DNA from: Phenylobacterium sp.
GTDB taxonomy: Bacteria > Pseudomonadota > Alphaproteobacteria > Caulobacterales > Caulobacteraceae
Direction: 5' to 3'
Assembly: GCF_030681155.1 (NCBI RefSeq)
Contig: NZ_JAUXXE010000045.1
Coordinates: forward strand, 1 to 45,845
DNA: 45,845 nt
Made by a program: the position numbers and the translations under genes. The notes beneath the pieces are model-generated. The model did no database searches. It was not told the origin of the DNA and was given only the letters and a program-made list of their open reading frames with translations. Shown here one piece after another: positions 34,055-42,707 of the stretch. Each line of letters starts with the position of its first letter. Within the stretch, counting starts at the first letter, position 1.

Positions 34055-35241
34055 CGGCGCAAGATCCCGCGGACCCGCTGGACCTGACGGCGACCATCGT
34101 CGATCGCCTGATCCTTGAACTTGCCGATGTGGAAAGCGCGGCCGACATTGTCGGCCATGACCGCCCCACGCGCGCCCAGCGGCAGTTCCGGACCGGTGGT
34201 CGAATCGCGCGCGGTCTGATGTTCGATCTCGGCGTTCAGCTCCGCGCCAAGCAGCACGACCATCACCGAGAACCAGATCCACATCATAAAGCCGATCACC
34301 GCCCCCAGCGCGCCATAGGTGACGTCGAAATGGGCGATGTTATTGATGTACCAGGAGAAGATCAGCGACCCGCCTAGCCACAGGCACGCGGCGAAAGTTC
34401 CGCCAATGGTTACCCATCGCCATCGCGGCGAGGCCCGGCAGGGCGCGAACCGGTAGATGAACGAGAAGGCGGCCGCCGCCATGGCCACCAGGATCATCCA
34501 ACGTAGCGGGACCCAAATGACGGCGAGTTCGTAAAGTCCGACACGCGCGAGCGCCACTGGGGCGGCGACCAGAATCGCGGTCATCACAACCAGGAACACC
34601 AGGGCCGCGAAGGTGAAGCCGTAGGTCAGGGCCGTGCGCTTGACGAAGGTGCGTTTGTCGCGCTCTCCATAGGCGATGTTGAGGCCGTCGAAGAGCGCCT
34701 TCATGCCGGCGTTCGCCGTCCAAAGCGACAACAGCAGGCTTACCAGGAAGGCGACAGAAAGGGAGGCCTGCGGGCGGCTCGCCAGCAACAGCATCTGGTC
34801 GCCGATGATATTCACGACCTCGCTCGGGATGACCTTCGACATCTCGTACATCTGGGCGTGCATGGCCTCGAAGTCGGCGAATATGCCGTAGAGCGAGACG
34901 AACACCCCGATGGCCGGGAACAGGGCCAGCAAACTGTAGAACGTGACCCCGCCCGCCACTGCCGGCAGCCGATCGCGCTCGATCTCCTTGAAGGTTCGCC
35001 AGAGTATGTCTCGCCAGCCGCGCAAGGGTATGTGGTAGGGCGACCCCGCCAGCCGCCCCCGGCCGGGTTCGGCGGCTTCAAAGACCTCTGGTGTGGCCTG
35101 CGGCTCCAGGTCGAGATCGGACCGCGGCGCGGCGCGCAGGCTACGACGCCAAAGGGTGGTGACAACGGCCAGCCCCACCCACGGCGCGGCCCTGCTAGCG
35201 AGCGAGGCGAGCGTTTTTACCGAAACTGATGGCCGCTTCAC
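34051..35241 (-). CDS. YihY/RNase BN-like membrane protein
   Basis: The protein has 396 residues with a long N-terminal cytoplasmic extension (about 1-90) and then six predicted membrane helices. The family-typical start of the core is [25 protein letters not shown], with later [20 protein letters not shown] and [18 protein letters not shown]. The old name RNase BN is wrong; the family is now regarded as membrane proteins of uncertain function. The GTG at 35241 has GAGG 9 bp upstream and is favoured over a TTG at 35352. It sits between prfA and prmC on the opposite strand, breaking the usual tight pairing of those genes. Confidence 0.85.
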   Translation of the reverse strand: MKRPSVSVKTLASLASRAAPWVGLAVVTTLWRRSLRAAPRSDLDLEPQATPEVFEAAEPGRGRLAGSPYHIPLRGWRDILWRTFKEIERDRLPAVAGGVTFYSLLALFPAIGVFVSLYGIFADFEAMHAQMYEMSKVIPSEVVNIIGDQMLLLASRPQASLSVAFLVSLLLSLWTANAGMKALFDGLNIAYGERDKRTFVKRTALTYGFTFAALVFLVVMTAILVAAPVALARVGLYELAVIWVPLRWMILVAMAAAAFSFIYRFAPCRASPRWRWVTIGGTFAACLWLGGSLIFSWYINNIAHFDVTYGALGAVIGFMMWIWFSVMVVLLGAELNAEIEHQTARDSTTGPELPLGARGAVMADNVGRAFHIGKFKDQAIDDGRRQVQRVRGILRR

Positions 35242-35399
35242 GCTTCGGACCTCACGCCAGAGCTGCAACAACACCCAAGACCGGCGCGCGTTCCGCCCCG
35301 ATCCAATCGCGGCGGTCGCCAAGACGCAAGGGCTCGCCGCACGGGTGGTCAAATCATATGCTGCTTGTCCCGCCGCCAGACTTGCAGGTACCAGGGCCC

Positions 35400-36175
35400 A
35401 TGACCGGTCACATCGCAGCGCTCTATCGCCACCCCGTGAAGGGCTTCACCCCCGAACGGCTGAGCCATGCCGAATTGACCGCCGGGGGTCCCTTCCCGTG
35501 CGACCGATTGTACGCCGTGGAGAACGGCCCTTCCGGTTTCGATCCCTGTGCGCCGGGATTTATTCCCAAGCAGAAGTTCACGGTCCTGGCCGCCATCCCG
35601 GAGGTCGCCAAGGCCCGTACGGCTTATGACGAGGCCAGCGCGACGCTGACCGCGACCGCCCCGGGTCAGCCCGCTTCTCCGGATCGCTGTCTCAAGATTC
35701 CGGCCGCGCGGCCTTCGCGACCTGGCTGGCCACATTGCTGGGCGAGGAGGCGACCGGTCCGCTGCAGGTCATTTCCGCCGACGGTCACCGGTTCATGGAC
35801 CACCCGCTCGGTCACGTCTCGATCCTCAACCTGGCCAGCATCCGCGACCTTGAGGCCAAGATGGGCCGGCCGGTCGATCCGCTGCGTTTCCGCGGCAATG
35901 TGCTGGTCGAGGGTTGGCCTGCCTGGATCGAGAACGAATGGGCCGGACGCGACCTGATGGTCGGCTTCGCCCGCGCCAAGGTGTACAAGCCGATCGTCCG
36001 TTGCGCGGCCACCCACGTCGATCCTGTCACCGCCGAGCGCGACATGGATGTCGTCAAGGCGCTGTTCGACAATTACGGCCACATGAACCTGGGCATCTAT
36101 GTCCACGTCACCGACGGGGGACAGATCGCCGTTGGCGACGCCTGCACGCAGCCGACGATGGAGCCCGCTCAATGA
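35400..36175 (+). pseudogene. MOSC-domain protein gene with a single-base frameshift
   Basis: From the ATG at 35400 the frame encodes the N-terminal beta-barrel of a YcbX-like MOSC protein (MTGHIAALYRHPVKGFTPERL), to about 35674. From there the correct sequence continues in a different frame: FSGSLSQDSGRAAFATWLA (from about 35675) followed by the MOSC core (FRGNVLVEGWPAW and so on) to the TGA at 36173-36175. Restoring one base within CCCGCTTCTCC (about 35670-35680) would join the two halves perfectly. The gene is therefore either a recent pseudogene or contains a sequencing error. MOSC proteins act in molybdenum-cofactor-dependent sulfur or hydroxylamine reduction. Its end overlaps prmC as ATGA. 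Confidence 0.8.
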
Positions 36176-37044
36176 GCCTGACCCTGTTGCAAGCTTGGCA
36201 ATCGGCCAAGGCCCGTCTGGAGACCGCCGGGCTCGCCGGACCAGTCATCGACGCCCGCCTGTTGGTCGAGGCCGCCGCCGAGGCGACCCGGGCCGACATC
36301 GTCACCGATCCCTACCGCACCCTGACGCCTGAGCAGGAAGAGCGCCTGGCCGACTATCTGGCCCGCCGCGAACGCCGCCAGCCGGTCAGCCATATTCTCG
36401 GCCGCAAGGGGTTCTGGAAGATCATGCTGTCGGTCACGCCCGATGTGCTGACGCCGCGCCCCGACACCGAAGTGATCGTCGACTACGTTCTGAAGAAGTT
36501 CCCCGACGAAACGGCCCCCTTCCATATCCTGGACCTGGGCGTCGGCTCCGGCGCTATCGTGCTGTCGATCCTGGCTGAACGGCCCAGGGCCAAGGGCTTG
36601 GCGACCGACATCTCCGACGAAGCCCTGGCTGTCGCGCGCGAGAACGCCGCCAATCTGGGGCTCGCCAATCAGATCGCCTTCGCCCGCGGCAATTGGACCG
36701 AGGGCTTGGCCGACGCCAGCTTCGACGTCGTGGTCTCCAACCCGCCCTACATCGCCAGCGAGGTCATAGAGACCCTCGAGCCCGAGGTGAAAGACCACGA
36801 ACCGCGCGTGGCGCTGGACGGCGGCGCTGACGGCCTGGACGCCTATCGGCACCTGGCTCCGGAGATCCTGCGCGTGTTGAAGCCGGGCGGGCTCTTCGCC
36901 GTAGAGATCGGCTATGACCAGAAGGATGCGGTCGAGGCCCTGTTCAACGAGGTCGGCGCTGGCGACGTATGGACCATCAAGGACTTGTCGACCAACGACC
37001 GCGTTGTGGTCGGCGTGAAAAACCCCTTGGAAACCGGCTCCTGA
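36172..37044 (+). CDS. prmC: Release factor glutamine methyltransferase PrmC
   Basis: The protein has 290 residues. It N5-methylates the glutamine of the GGQ motif of PrfA and PrfB. The N-terminal helical domain that holds the release factor is present. SAM motif I is ILDLGVGSGAI, and the catalytic NPPY motif is at N190-Y193 (SNPPYIAS). The start ATG at 36172 overlaps the MOSC stop (ATGA), so translation may normally be coupled to that broken gene; a frameshift upstream could lower PrmC translation. Confidence 0.95.
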   Translation: MSLTLLQAWQSAKARLETAGLAGPVIDARLLVEAAAEATRADIVTDPYRTLTPEQEERLADYLARRERRQPVSHILGRKGFWKIMLSVTPDVLTPRPDTEVIVDYVLKKFPDETAPFHILDLGVGSGAIVLSILAERPRAKGLATDISDEALAVARENAANLGLANQIAFARGNWTEGLADASFDVVVSNPPYIASEVIETLEPEVKDHEPRVALDGGADGLDAYRHLAPEILRVLKPGGLFAVEIGYDQKDAVEALFNEVGAGDVWTIKDLSTNDRVVVGVKNPLETGS

Positions 37045-37291
37045 ATCGCTAAGTCTTCATCCTGTCTCCACCCAATTCGCCGGTGCTAGAGGTTGAGGCC
37101 GCCCTGTAAAGCAGGATGGCCAGCCGGCCCGGCAGGCGCGCAGGCCTAGCGTGTCTCGCGCCTCAAGGTCCGGGCGGACGACGGGGAACACTTACGTCTT
37201 CAACATGGACTGACGGGCGATTTGCCCGACCAAGGCGAGAGGATAGACCGCGCGCTTACCGGCGAGACCGAAGCGGCGGCGGACACAAAGA
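37045..37291. other. 247-bp gap before the DUF4167 gene
   Basis: I see no gene in this stretch. It probably contains the promoter and leader of the DUF4167 gene. There is no clear hairpin terminator for prmC. Confidence 0.4.
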
Positions 37292-38407
37292 ATGAGAGAT
37301 TTCAAGGGTATGAAGCGCCAGCGCGGCCGCAATCGTGGCGGCGGCGGTGGCGGCAAGCCGCAGCAGCAAAACGCGAACCGGTCGTTCGATTCGAACGGTC
37401 CCGACGGCGTTAAGGTGCGCGGCAACGCCCAGCACGTTTTCGAAAAGTATCAGCAGCTCGCCCGCGACGCGTCGTCGGCTGGCGACCGGGTGCTCGCCGA
37501 GGGCTACCTGCAGCACGCCGAGCACTATTTCCGCGTCGTGCGCGCCATGCAGCCGACCAAACCCGCCGCCGAGATCATCGGCCGCGAGAACCTCAGCGGG
37601 TTCGAGATCGACTTCGAGGACGAGAGCGGCGCCCAGGCGGCCGCCGTCGCCGAGGCCGAAGCGTCGGGCGAGGCCTATAACTCAGATAGCAACAACAACG
37701 AGGGCGAGGGCCAGCAGCCGCGCGCCGAGCGTTGGCGTGACGATCGTCCACGTGACGACCGCCCGCGCGAAGACCGTCAGGGCGGCCAGCGCGACGACCG
37801 CCCCCGCAATGATCGTAACGATCGCTTCGAGGGCCGCAGCCGCGACCGTTGGCGCGACCGCGACGAGCGTCCGCGCGATGGTCAACAAAACCAGCAAGGT
37901 CAACAAGGCCAGCGCGACGCCCGTGACGATCGTCCCCGTGAAGATCGTCAACGCGACGACCGTCCGCGCGATGATCGTCCTCGTGACGAACGGCCTCGTG
38001 ATGATCGTCCTCGTGACGAACGTCCGCGCGAGGACCGCCCACGCGAAGATCGCCAGCGCGACGACCGTCCGCGGACTGAGCGTGAAGATCGCCCGCGTGG
38101 CGAACGCTATGAAAACCGCCGCGACCGCGAGGACCGCCCCGAGCGCGACCCGTTGGCCGTGGTGGAGCCGAAGGCCTCGCCTCTGGTCCCCAGCGAAGAA
38201 CGCGCCTCCCCGGTTCTGCGCGACGAAGATGGCGGCGAAAGCCATGCGCCCGCCTTCCTGAAAGCGCCGCGTGCGCCCCGCGCCCCCAAGGCCGAGGTCG
38301 CTCCCGCCGCCGAGGGTGAAGAAAAGCCCAAGGCCCGTCGTCGCCGCGCCCCGCGCAGCTTCGAGGGCGGCGAAGGCGCTCCGCCGAACGAGACCGAGGA
38401 AGCCTAG
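37292..38407 (+). CDS. DUF4167 protein with Arg/Asp-rich repeat region
   Basis: The protein has 371 residues. The N-terminal part (about 1-110) is conserved in alphaproteobacteria as DUF4167: a basic start (MKRQRGRNRGGGGGG) and then GNAQHVFEKYQQLARDASSAGD. From about 150 to 285 it is a long run of RDDRP/REDRP/RDERP units with charged low complexity, then a Pro/Ala/Lys-rich tail. The basic start and R/D repeats suggest RNA binding or a ribosome-associated scaffold, which is inference. The ATG at 37292 is taken from the conserved beginning. It follows prmC as in related genomes and precedes a strong terminator. Confidence 0.85.
   Translation: MRDFKGMKRQRGRNRGGGGGGKPQQQNANRSFDSNGPDGVKVRGNAQHVFEKYQQLARDASSAGDRVLAEGYLQHAEHYFRVVRAMQPTKPAAEIIGRENLSGFEIDFEDESGAQAAAVAEAEASGEAYNSDSNNNEGEGQQPRAERWRDDRPRDDRPREDRQGGQRDDRPRNDRNDRFEGRSRDRWRDRDERPRDGQQNQQGQQGQRDARDDRPREDRQRDDRPRDDRPRDERPRDDRPRDERPREDRPREDRQRDDRPRTEREDRPRGERYENRRDREDRPERDPLAVVEPKASPLVPSEERASPVLRDEDGGESHAPAFLKAPRAPRAPKAEVAPAAEGEEKPKARRRRAPRSFEGGEGAPPNETEEA
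37736..38148 (+). repeat. Degenerate short tandem coding repeats in the DUF4167 gene
   Basis: The DNA repeats in units of about 15 bases (such as CGTGACGATCGTCCC) that encode the R-D-D-R-P family of pentapeptides. The units vary by point changes but stay in frame, so the number of repeats probably varies among strains. Confidence 0.8.
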
Positions 38408-38436
38408 GCTTCAGATCCAAGGCTGGACAACATTCA

Positions 38437-38465
38437 ATCCCTCCCCACCCGGGGAGGGATTTTTT
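38437..38465 (+). terminator. Rho-independent terminator of the DUF4167 gene
   Basis: A perfect 10-bp stem (38437-38446 with 38451-38460) has a 4-base loop and is followed by TTTTTT (38460-38465). It lies 30 bp after the stop codon. Confidence 0.92.
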
Positions 38466-38584
38466 GTGCCTTGAGATTGCGCTTGCCGGGCAATCACAGG
38501 TTGAGGGTCAGGGTTATTGCCGATTGATGCGCCTGGCCGTCGCCTCTCTGATGGGCTGCCCAAGCCTCAGCAAGGAGCCCCCAG

Positions 38585-39538
38585 GTGTCCCTGATCGTAA
38601 ATGCCGACAATTTCGTCCGCGCCGAAACCGACAACTATTTGGTGGGCTTCGCCAAGAACGGCGCGCTCGGCAAGTTCGTACATGTGAGGGAACCGGCTTC
38701 GATTGATAAGCAGGACATCGTCCGGCTCAATCGCGACACCCTCTATAGCCAGGCGCTCTTCGACCTCGATGCGGGCGACGTGACAATCACCCTGCCAGAT
38801 GCAGGCGTGCGCTACATGGCACTGCAGATCATCGACCAAGACCACTACACCCACGGCGTAGAGCACGCGCCAGCCAAGCACGTGCTGACCAAGGCAAGCA
38901 TCGGCACACGCTACGTCGCTGCGCTCATTCGCACGCTGGCAGATCCCGCCGACGCAGCCGACCTTGATGAAGTCCGCCGGCTGCAGGACGCCGTGACGGC
39001 CAGCCAAGCCGGCGTTGGGGCGGTTGAGCTGCCCGCCTGGGATCAGGCGAGCCTGGCCCGAACCCGAGACGCGCTGAAGGTGCTCGCCTCGGGCCTGTCG
39101 AGCTTTGAGCATGCGTTCGGGTCGCGCGAGGAGGTCGATCCGCTTCGCCGACTGATCGGCGCGGCGGCGGGTTGGGGCGGCAATCCCGACTCCGAGGCGA
39201 TGTACATTGGCGATACGCCGGATAAAAACGACGGCAAGACGGTCTATCGGCTCACGGTCAAGGATGTGCCGGTCGACGGCTTCTGGTCGATCAGCGTCTA
39301 CAACGCCGCCGGCTATTTCGAACCGAACAGCCGAAACGCCTATACGATCAACAGCATCACGGCCAAGAAGAGCGCCGACGGCTCGATCGCCATACAGTTC
39401 GGCGGATGCGACGATCAAACGCCGAACTGCGTGCCAACGCCCCCAGGATGGAACTACCTGGTGCGGCTGTATCGTCCGAGGGCGGAAGTGCGCGAGCACC
39501 GGTGGAGCTTCCCCAAGGCCGAACCCGTCGCAAGCTAG
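38585..39538 (+). CDS. DUF1254/DUF1214-type protein
   Basis: The protein has 317 residues and no signal peptide. The N-terminal part (VRAETDNYLVGFAKNGALGKFVH, then NRDTLYSQALFDLDAG) is DUF1254, and the C-terminal part with VDGFWSISVYNAAGYFEPN and YTINSITAKKSADGSI is DUF1214. Proteins of this pair are beta-rich and of unknown function. The start is GTG at 38585 with AAGGAG (38570-38575) 9 bp upstream. It is convergent with the CPBP-like gene, about 7 bp apart. Confidence 0.85.
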   Translation: MSLIVNADNFVRAETDNYLVGFAKNGALGKFVHVREPASIDKQDIVRLNRDTLYSQALFDLDAGDVTITLPDAGVRYMALQIIDQDHYTHGVEHAPAKHVLTKASIGTRYVAALIRTLADPADAADLDEVRRLQDAVTASQAGVGAVELPAWDQASLARTRDALKVLASGLSSFEHAFGSREEVDPLRRLIGAAAGWGGNPDSEAMYIGDTPDKNDGKTVYRLTVKDVPVDGFWSISVYNAAGYFEPNSRNAYTINSITAKKSADGSIAIQFGGCDDQTPNCVPTPPGWNYLVRLYRPRAEVREHRWSFPKAEPVAS

Positions 39539-39545
39539 CTCCTCT

Positions 39546-40337
39546 TCACCCAAGCTTGGGCAGGATCAGAACCACCGCGAAGATGAGCCAGTCGTTGGTG
39601 ATGTGGGCGATGGTCGAGGACCAGATGTTCTTGGTGATGAGGTAGGGGACAGTCAGGACCAGCCGAGCCGTGCCGATGATCAGCAGCACCTGACCCAAAT
39701 GCCACTGATAGGTCGGCAGGTGCAGGGCGCCGAACAACAGCGCCGACCCGATCCACGCGCCGATGATGGCCACCCTGCGCGAAAGCCCGCACCTCGCGGT
39801 GAGAAGGGTCAGCAAGGCGAGGAAAGGAATGATCGTGATCAGTTCCTCGCCGAGAAGCTGCGGCGCCGTCGCCGCGATGGATAGGGCGAGGTCAGCTCCT
39901 TGAAGCTGATGCATCATCGCAACGACGGGATTAGCGGCGGTGAGCTCCAGGCGCATCATGCCAAGCGCAACGATCCCTGAAACCAGCAGAGTGCAGGGCG
40001 CAAAGGCCAGGCCGATCCAGATGTCCCTGGCGGTGGGCCGGTGGAAGATGGCGGTCCAGTACTTGCCCGCCGCCACGCGGAGGCCGAGCAGCGGCAGCGC
40101 CACGAAGAAAGCAATCCCGAGCCACCCGCCAAGCCGCCCAGGCGCCAGCGTCGGTGCGATCATGAGCCCGGCAAAGCCCCCGGCCGCCGTCGCGAGAACA
40201 ATCAACCAACCCGGCAGGGAAATTCGGAGGGGCTCACCGTTGTAGAACGGGAAATCCCGGCCACCCGTCGCTGATCGTATCGCCGCCTTCACTTCGCTCA
40301 AAGACGCTACTCCCCGCCCGACAAGCATCTTTAGCAT
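39546..40337 (-). CDS. CPBP-family intramembrane protease-like protein
   Basis: The protein has 263 residues with about seven membrane helices. CPBP (CAAX protease-like) landmarks are E164-E165, FGALHLPTYQ (H206) and HITNDW (H245, N248). The usual EExxxR reads EELITI, so the conserved arginine is missing; activity is therefore uncertain. ATG codons at 40337 and 40328 are both possible starts and neither has a strong ribosome binding site. The gene is alone, facing the DUF1254 gene. Confidence 0.75.
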   Translation of the reverse strand: MLKMLVGRGVASLSEVKAAIRSATGGRDFPFYNGEPLRISLPGWLIVLATAAGGFAGLMIAPTLAPGRLGGWLGIAFFVALPLLGLRVAAGKYWTAIFHRPTARDIWIGLAFAPCTLLVSGIVALGMMRLELTAANPVVAMMHQLQGADLALSIAATAPQLLGEELITIIPFLALLTLLTARCGLSRRVAIIGAWIGSALLFGALHLPTYQWHLGQVLLIIGTARLVLTVPYLITKNIWSSTIAHITNDWLIFAVVLILPKLG

Positions 40338-40517
40338 ATACGATCCACGGCCGGCTGCTTCGGAGTCCGAACAGCTCGAACCGAAACGCGTTTCGACTAG
40401 TCGCTCAGCCCGCCTGTGCTGCTGCTCGTCACGCTCCTGATCGGTAAGGCGATTGGCTGGGCGGCCCGAGGCTTCGCAGGTAAGCGCTTAAGAGGCGGGC
40501 CGCCCCTTCGCCTGGCG
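40338..40517. other. 180-bp gap downstream of the TonB receptor
   Basis: No supported gene is here. On the minus strand a GC-rich stem (about 40487-40506) with one mismatch could terminate the receptor transcript, but the T-run is poor. Confidence 0.35.
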
Positions 40518-42560
40518 TCAGAACTTGTAGCCCGCTCCGATCCGGAAGCTGCGTCCTGGCAGAGGCGCAAGGTCCTTCAAGAACGAGGCGTGCTCGCGCG
40601 CCTCGGCGTCGTTGATATTCCGCGCCTCGGCGAACAGTTTTAGGTTCTTGTCGTCAAAGGGGGTGGCGCTGAGCGAGGCGTTGATCATGCGGTAGCTGTC
40701 GGTCGGCAATTCGAAGTCAGCCACCCGATCCTGCTCGCCGACCTGACGCAGCTCCAGCTTGCCCGTCCACCAGCCGCCGTCGAACACCGCCCGTCCGGTC
40801 ACCGACCACGGCGGGATACGCGCCGGGACGCCCAGGTCGGTCTCGCCGTGCACATAGTCGGCGGCGCCTTCCAGCGAGAAGCTGCGGTCGCCGTCCTGCC
40901 ACAGGCGGTAGGAGACCTCGGCTTCAGCGCCATAGAACTCGGCGTCGGTCTGCAGATAGTCGTAGATCGCAAAGCCGCTGACGGGATCCTCGGCGCCGGT
41001 GGCCCGCAGGTCGATGAACCCGTCGTACTTGACGGCGAAGGCATGGAGGTCGGCCTCCCAAGGGCCGGCGCCATAGTGGATCGTGGCGTCCAGCGAGTAG
41101 GATACCTCGGAGTCGAGGCTCGGATCGCCGACCTCGAAACCGCGCGTGGCCGCGTGAGCGCCGTTGGCGAACAGCTCGGCTTCGGTCGGCGCCCGGCTGG
41201 TGCGCGACCCGCTCAAACCGAGGAACCAGCCGTCAGCCGGACGCAGAAACGCGCCGATGCTGGCCGAGACATTAGTGAAGTCGCGCGACATGTCGGGCGT
41301 TTTCAGTTCGCGATGGTCGAGACGCAGGCCGCCTTCGACGCCCCAGGTGTCGCGATCCAGGCGCTGCAGGGTGAAAACCCCGTATTCCTTGGTTTCGGTG
41401 GAGGGCACATAGGCCTCGTCACCCACGGCGTCGAGGTTGCGCGACAGGGCCTGGAAGCCGACTGCCCCCTGCCAACCGTCGCGTTCAACTTGGACCAGTT
41501 CGGCGCGCGCTTCCCAACCGTCCGACAGGAACCGCGTGCCAACCACGCCATTTTCGAGCTCGGCATGCTCGTAGTCGGCATAGCCCGCCGACACCTTGAG
41601 CTGGTTGAAGATGCCCAGGTCCAGGTCCAGACCTCCGCGCAGGTCGTAGCGTGTCTGCTTCAGGTCGATGACCACCCCGCCCTCTTCTTCCTCATGATCG
41701 TGGTCATGGTCATGCTCATGATCGTGGTCGTCGTGGGCTTCATGCGAATGACCGGGCACGCCGTAGGTGCTGTCGGTCCGCTTGACCGCCAGGCCCAGGA
41801 AGCCCTTCTCGCCGACATATGAAACGCCGCCGCCATAAGCGTAGAGGTCGACCGCCGTGTTCTCCACGGTCGAGGCGTTGGGGCCAGGATAGGCCTCGCC
41901 CTCAGCCTGCATGGCGCGGCGCGACTCCGCCGGGACCGGAATGTCGTAGTTCGAGCTCTCGCGGCGCAGGCCATCCAGGCTGAACACCCAGTTGCCGACG
42001 CCGGCCTTGAAGGCCGCCGAAGCGGTCGTGCCGTCGTCGACGGTGGAGGTCGCGGCCAGCATACGGCCGTGGAAACCCTGCACCACCTTGTCCGAGATCC
42101 GGTCGTCGATGATATTCACGACGCCGCCGATCGCCGAGCCGCCATAAGCGAGCGCCGAGGGCCCACGCAGCACTTCGATGCGCTCGGCCTCCTGCGGGTC
42201 GGTCGCCACCTGGTGGTCCGGGGAGAGGGCCGAAGCGTCGATCATGCCCACCCCGTTGGTCAGCACCATTACCCGAGGACCGGCGAGGCCCCGGATCACC
42301 GGGCGGCTGGCGCCAGGACCAAAGAAGGTCGAGCGCACGCCGGGCAGACCCGACAGAACATCGCCCAGGCCAGCGGCCGGGGCCGTGTCCAGATCATCGC
42401 GGCGCAGCACCTCGACGCTGGTGGTGGAGGAATCCATCGAGACGACGTAAGGCGCGGCGGTGACCACCACCTCCGAGACCTCCTTCGCCGCATCGGCCCA
42501 GGCCGGGGTGCCGATCAGGGCCGCGATGCCGCTGGCGGCGAGAAGGTGGAACTTGCTCAT
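40518..42560 (-). CDS. TonB-dependent outer-membrane receptor, ZnuD-like (zinc uptake)
   Basis: The protein has 680 residues. A Sec signal peptide (about 1-22, PAWADA) is followed by a TonB-box-like EVVVTA and a plug domain (about 35-160) with GVRSTFFGPGASRPVIRGL and RIEVLRGPSALAYGG. A 22-strand barrel follows and ends in the aromatic F. A loop at about residues 268-293 is extremely His/Asp-rich (HSHEAHDDHDHEHDH and so on), as in zinc receptors of the ZnuD family, and would capture metal. The ATG at 42560 has GAGG 10 bp upstream. Two Zur-type palindromes lie 54-88 bp upstream, facing zur, so repression by Zur in zinc excess is expected. No ABC zinc importer lies in the window. Confidence 0.9.
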   Translation of the reverse strand: MSKFHLLAASGIAALIGTPAWADAAKEVSEVVVTAAPYVVSMDSSTTSVEVLRRDDLDTAPAAGLGDVLSGLPGVRSTFFGPGASRPVIRGLAGPRVMVLTNGVGMIDASALSPDHQVATDPQEAERIEVLRGPSALAYGGSAIGGVVNIIDDRISDKVVQGFHGRMLAATSTVDDGTTASAAFKAGVGNWVFSLDGLRRESSNYDIPVPAESRRAMQAEGEAYPGPNASTVENTAVDLYAYGGGVSYVGEKGFLGLAVKRTDSTYGVPGHSHEAHDDHDHEHDHDHDHEEEEGGVVIDLKQTRYDLRGGLDLDLGIFNQLKVSAGYADYEHAELENGVVGTRFLSDGWEARAELVQVERDGWQGAVGFQALSRNLDAVGDEAYVPSTETKEYGVFTLQRLDRDTWGVEGGLRLDHRELKTPDMSRDFTNVSASIGAFLRPADGWFLGLSGSRTSRAPTEAELFANGAHAATRGFEVGDPSLDSEVSYSLDATIHYGAGPWEADLHAFAVKYDGFIDLRATGAEDPVSGFAIYDYLQTDAEFYGAEAEVSYRLWQDGDRSFSLEGAADYVHGETDLGVPARIPPWSVTGRAVFDGGWWTGKLELRQVGEQDRVADFELPTDSYRMINASLSATPFDDKNLKLFAEARNINDAEAREHASFLKDLAPLPGRSFRIGAGYKF

Positions 42561-42613
42561 TCGGAGGACGCCTCGAACAGAATACAGGCGAGGGACTTGA
42601 AATCGCCCCTCGC

Positions 42614-42648
42614 TGTTACGAAATAACACCTCCTGTTATGAGATAACA
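42614..42648. promoter_or_regulatory. Two Zur boxes between the receptor and zur
   Basis: There are two 15-bp perfect palindromes TGTTA-N5-TAACA, at 42614-42628 and 42634-42648, with centres exactly 20 bp apart, that is on one face of the helix. They resemble known Zur operators (A+T-rich inverted repeats with GTTA/TAAC arms). They lie in the 147-bp gap between the divergent receptor and zur genes, so Zur likely controls both. Confidence 0.85.
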
Positions 42649-42707
42649 TAACCGGCCGTCAAGCGCCTTTGCTTGCCGAGAGGTCAAGAGGCGGGTAGCC
42701 AAGGGAC

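Noticed and set aside
37736..38148. Possible CRISPR array because of regular short repeats
   Set aside because: The repeats have no spacers, vary by point changes, stay in frame and encode the R/D-rich region of a protein.
40416..40643. A 75-codon plus-strand frame beginning with a hydrophobic segment
   Set aside because: It starts without a ribosome binding site and runs into the antisense of the receptor. The hydrophobic start alone is not enough.
40848..41822. A 324-codon plus-strand frame
   Set aside because: It lies fully antisense to the TonB receptor, including the His/Asp loop, and has no homologous motif.
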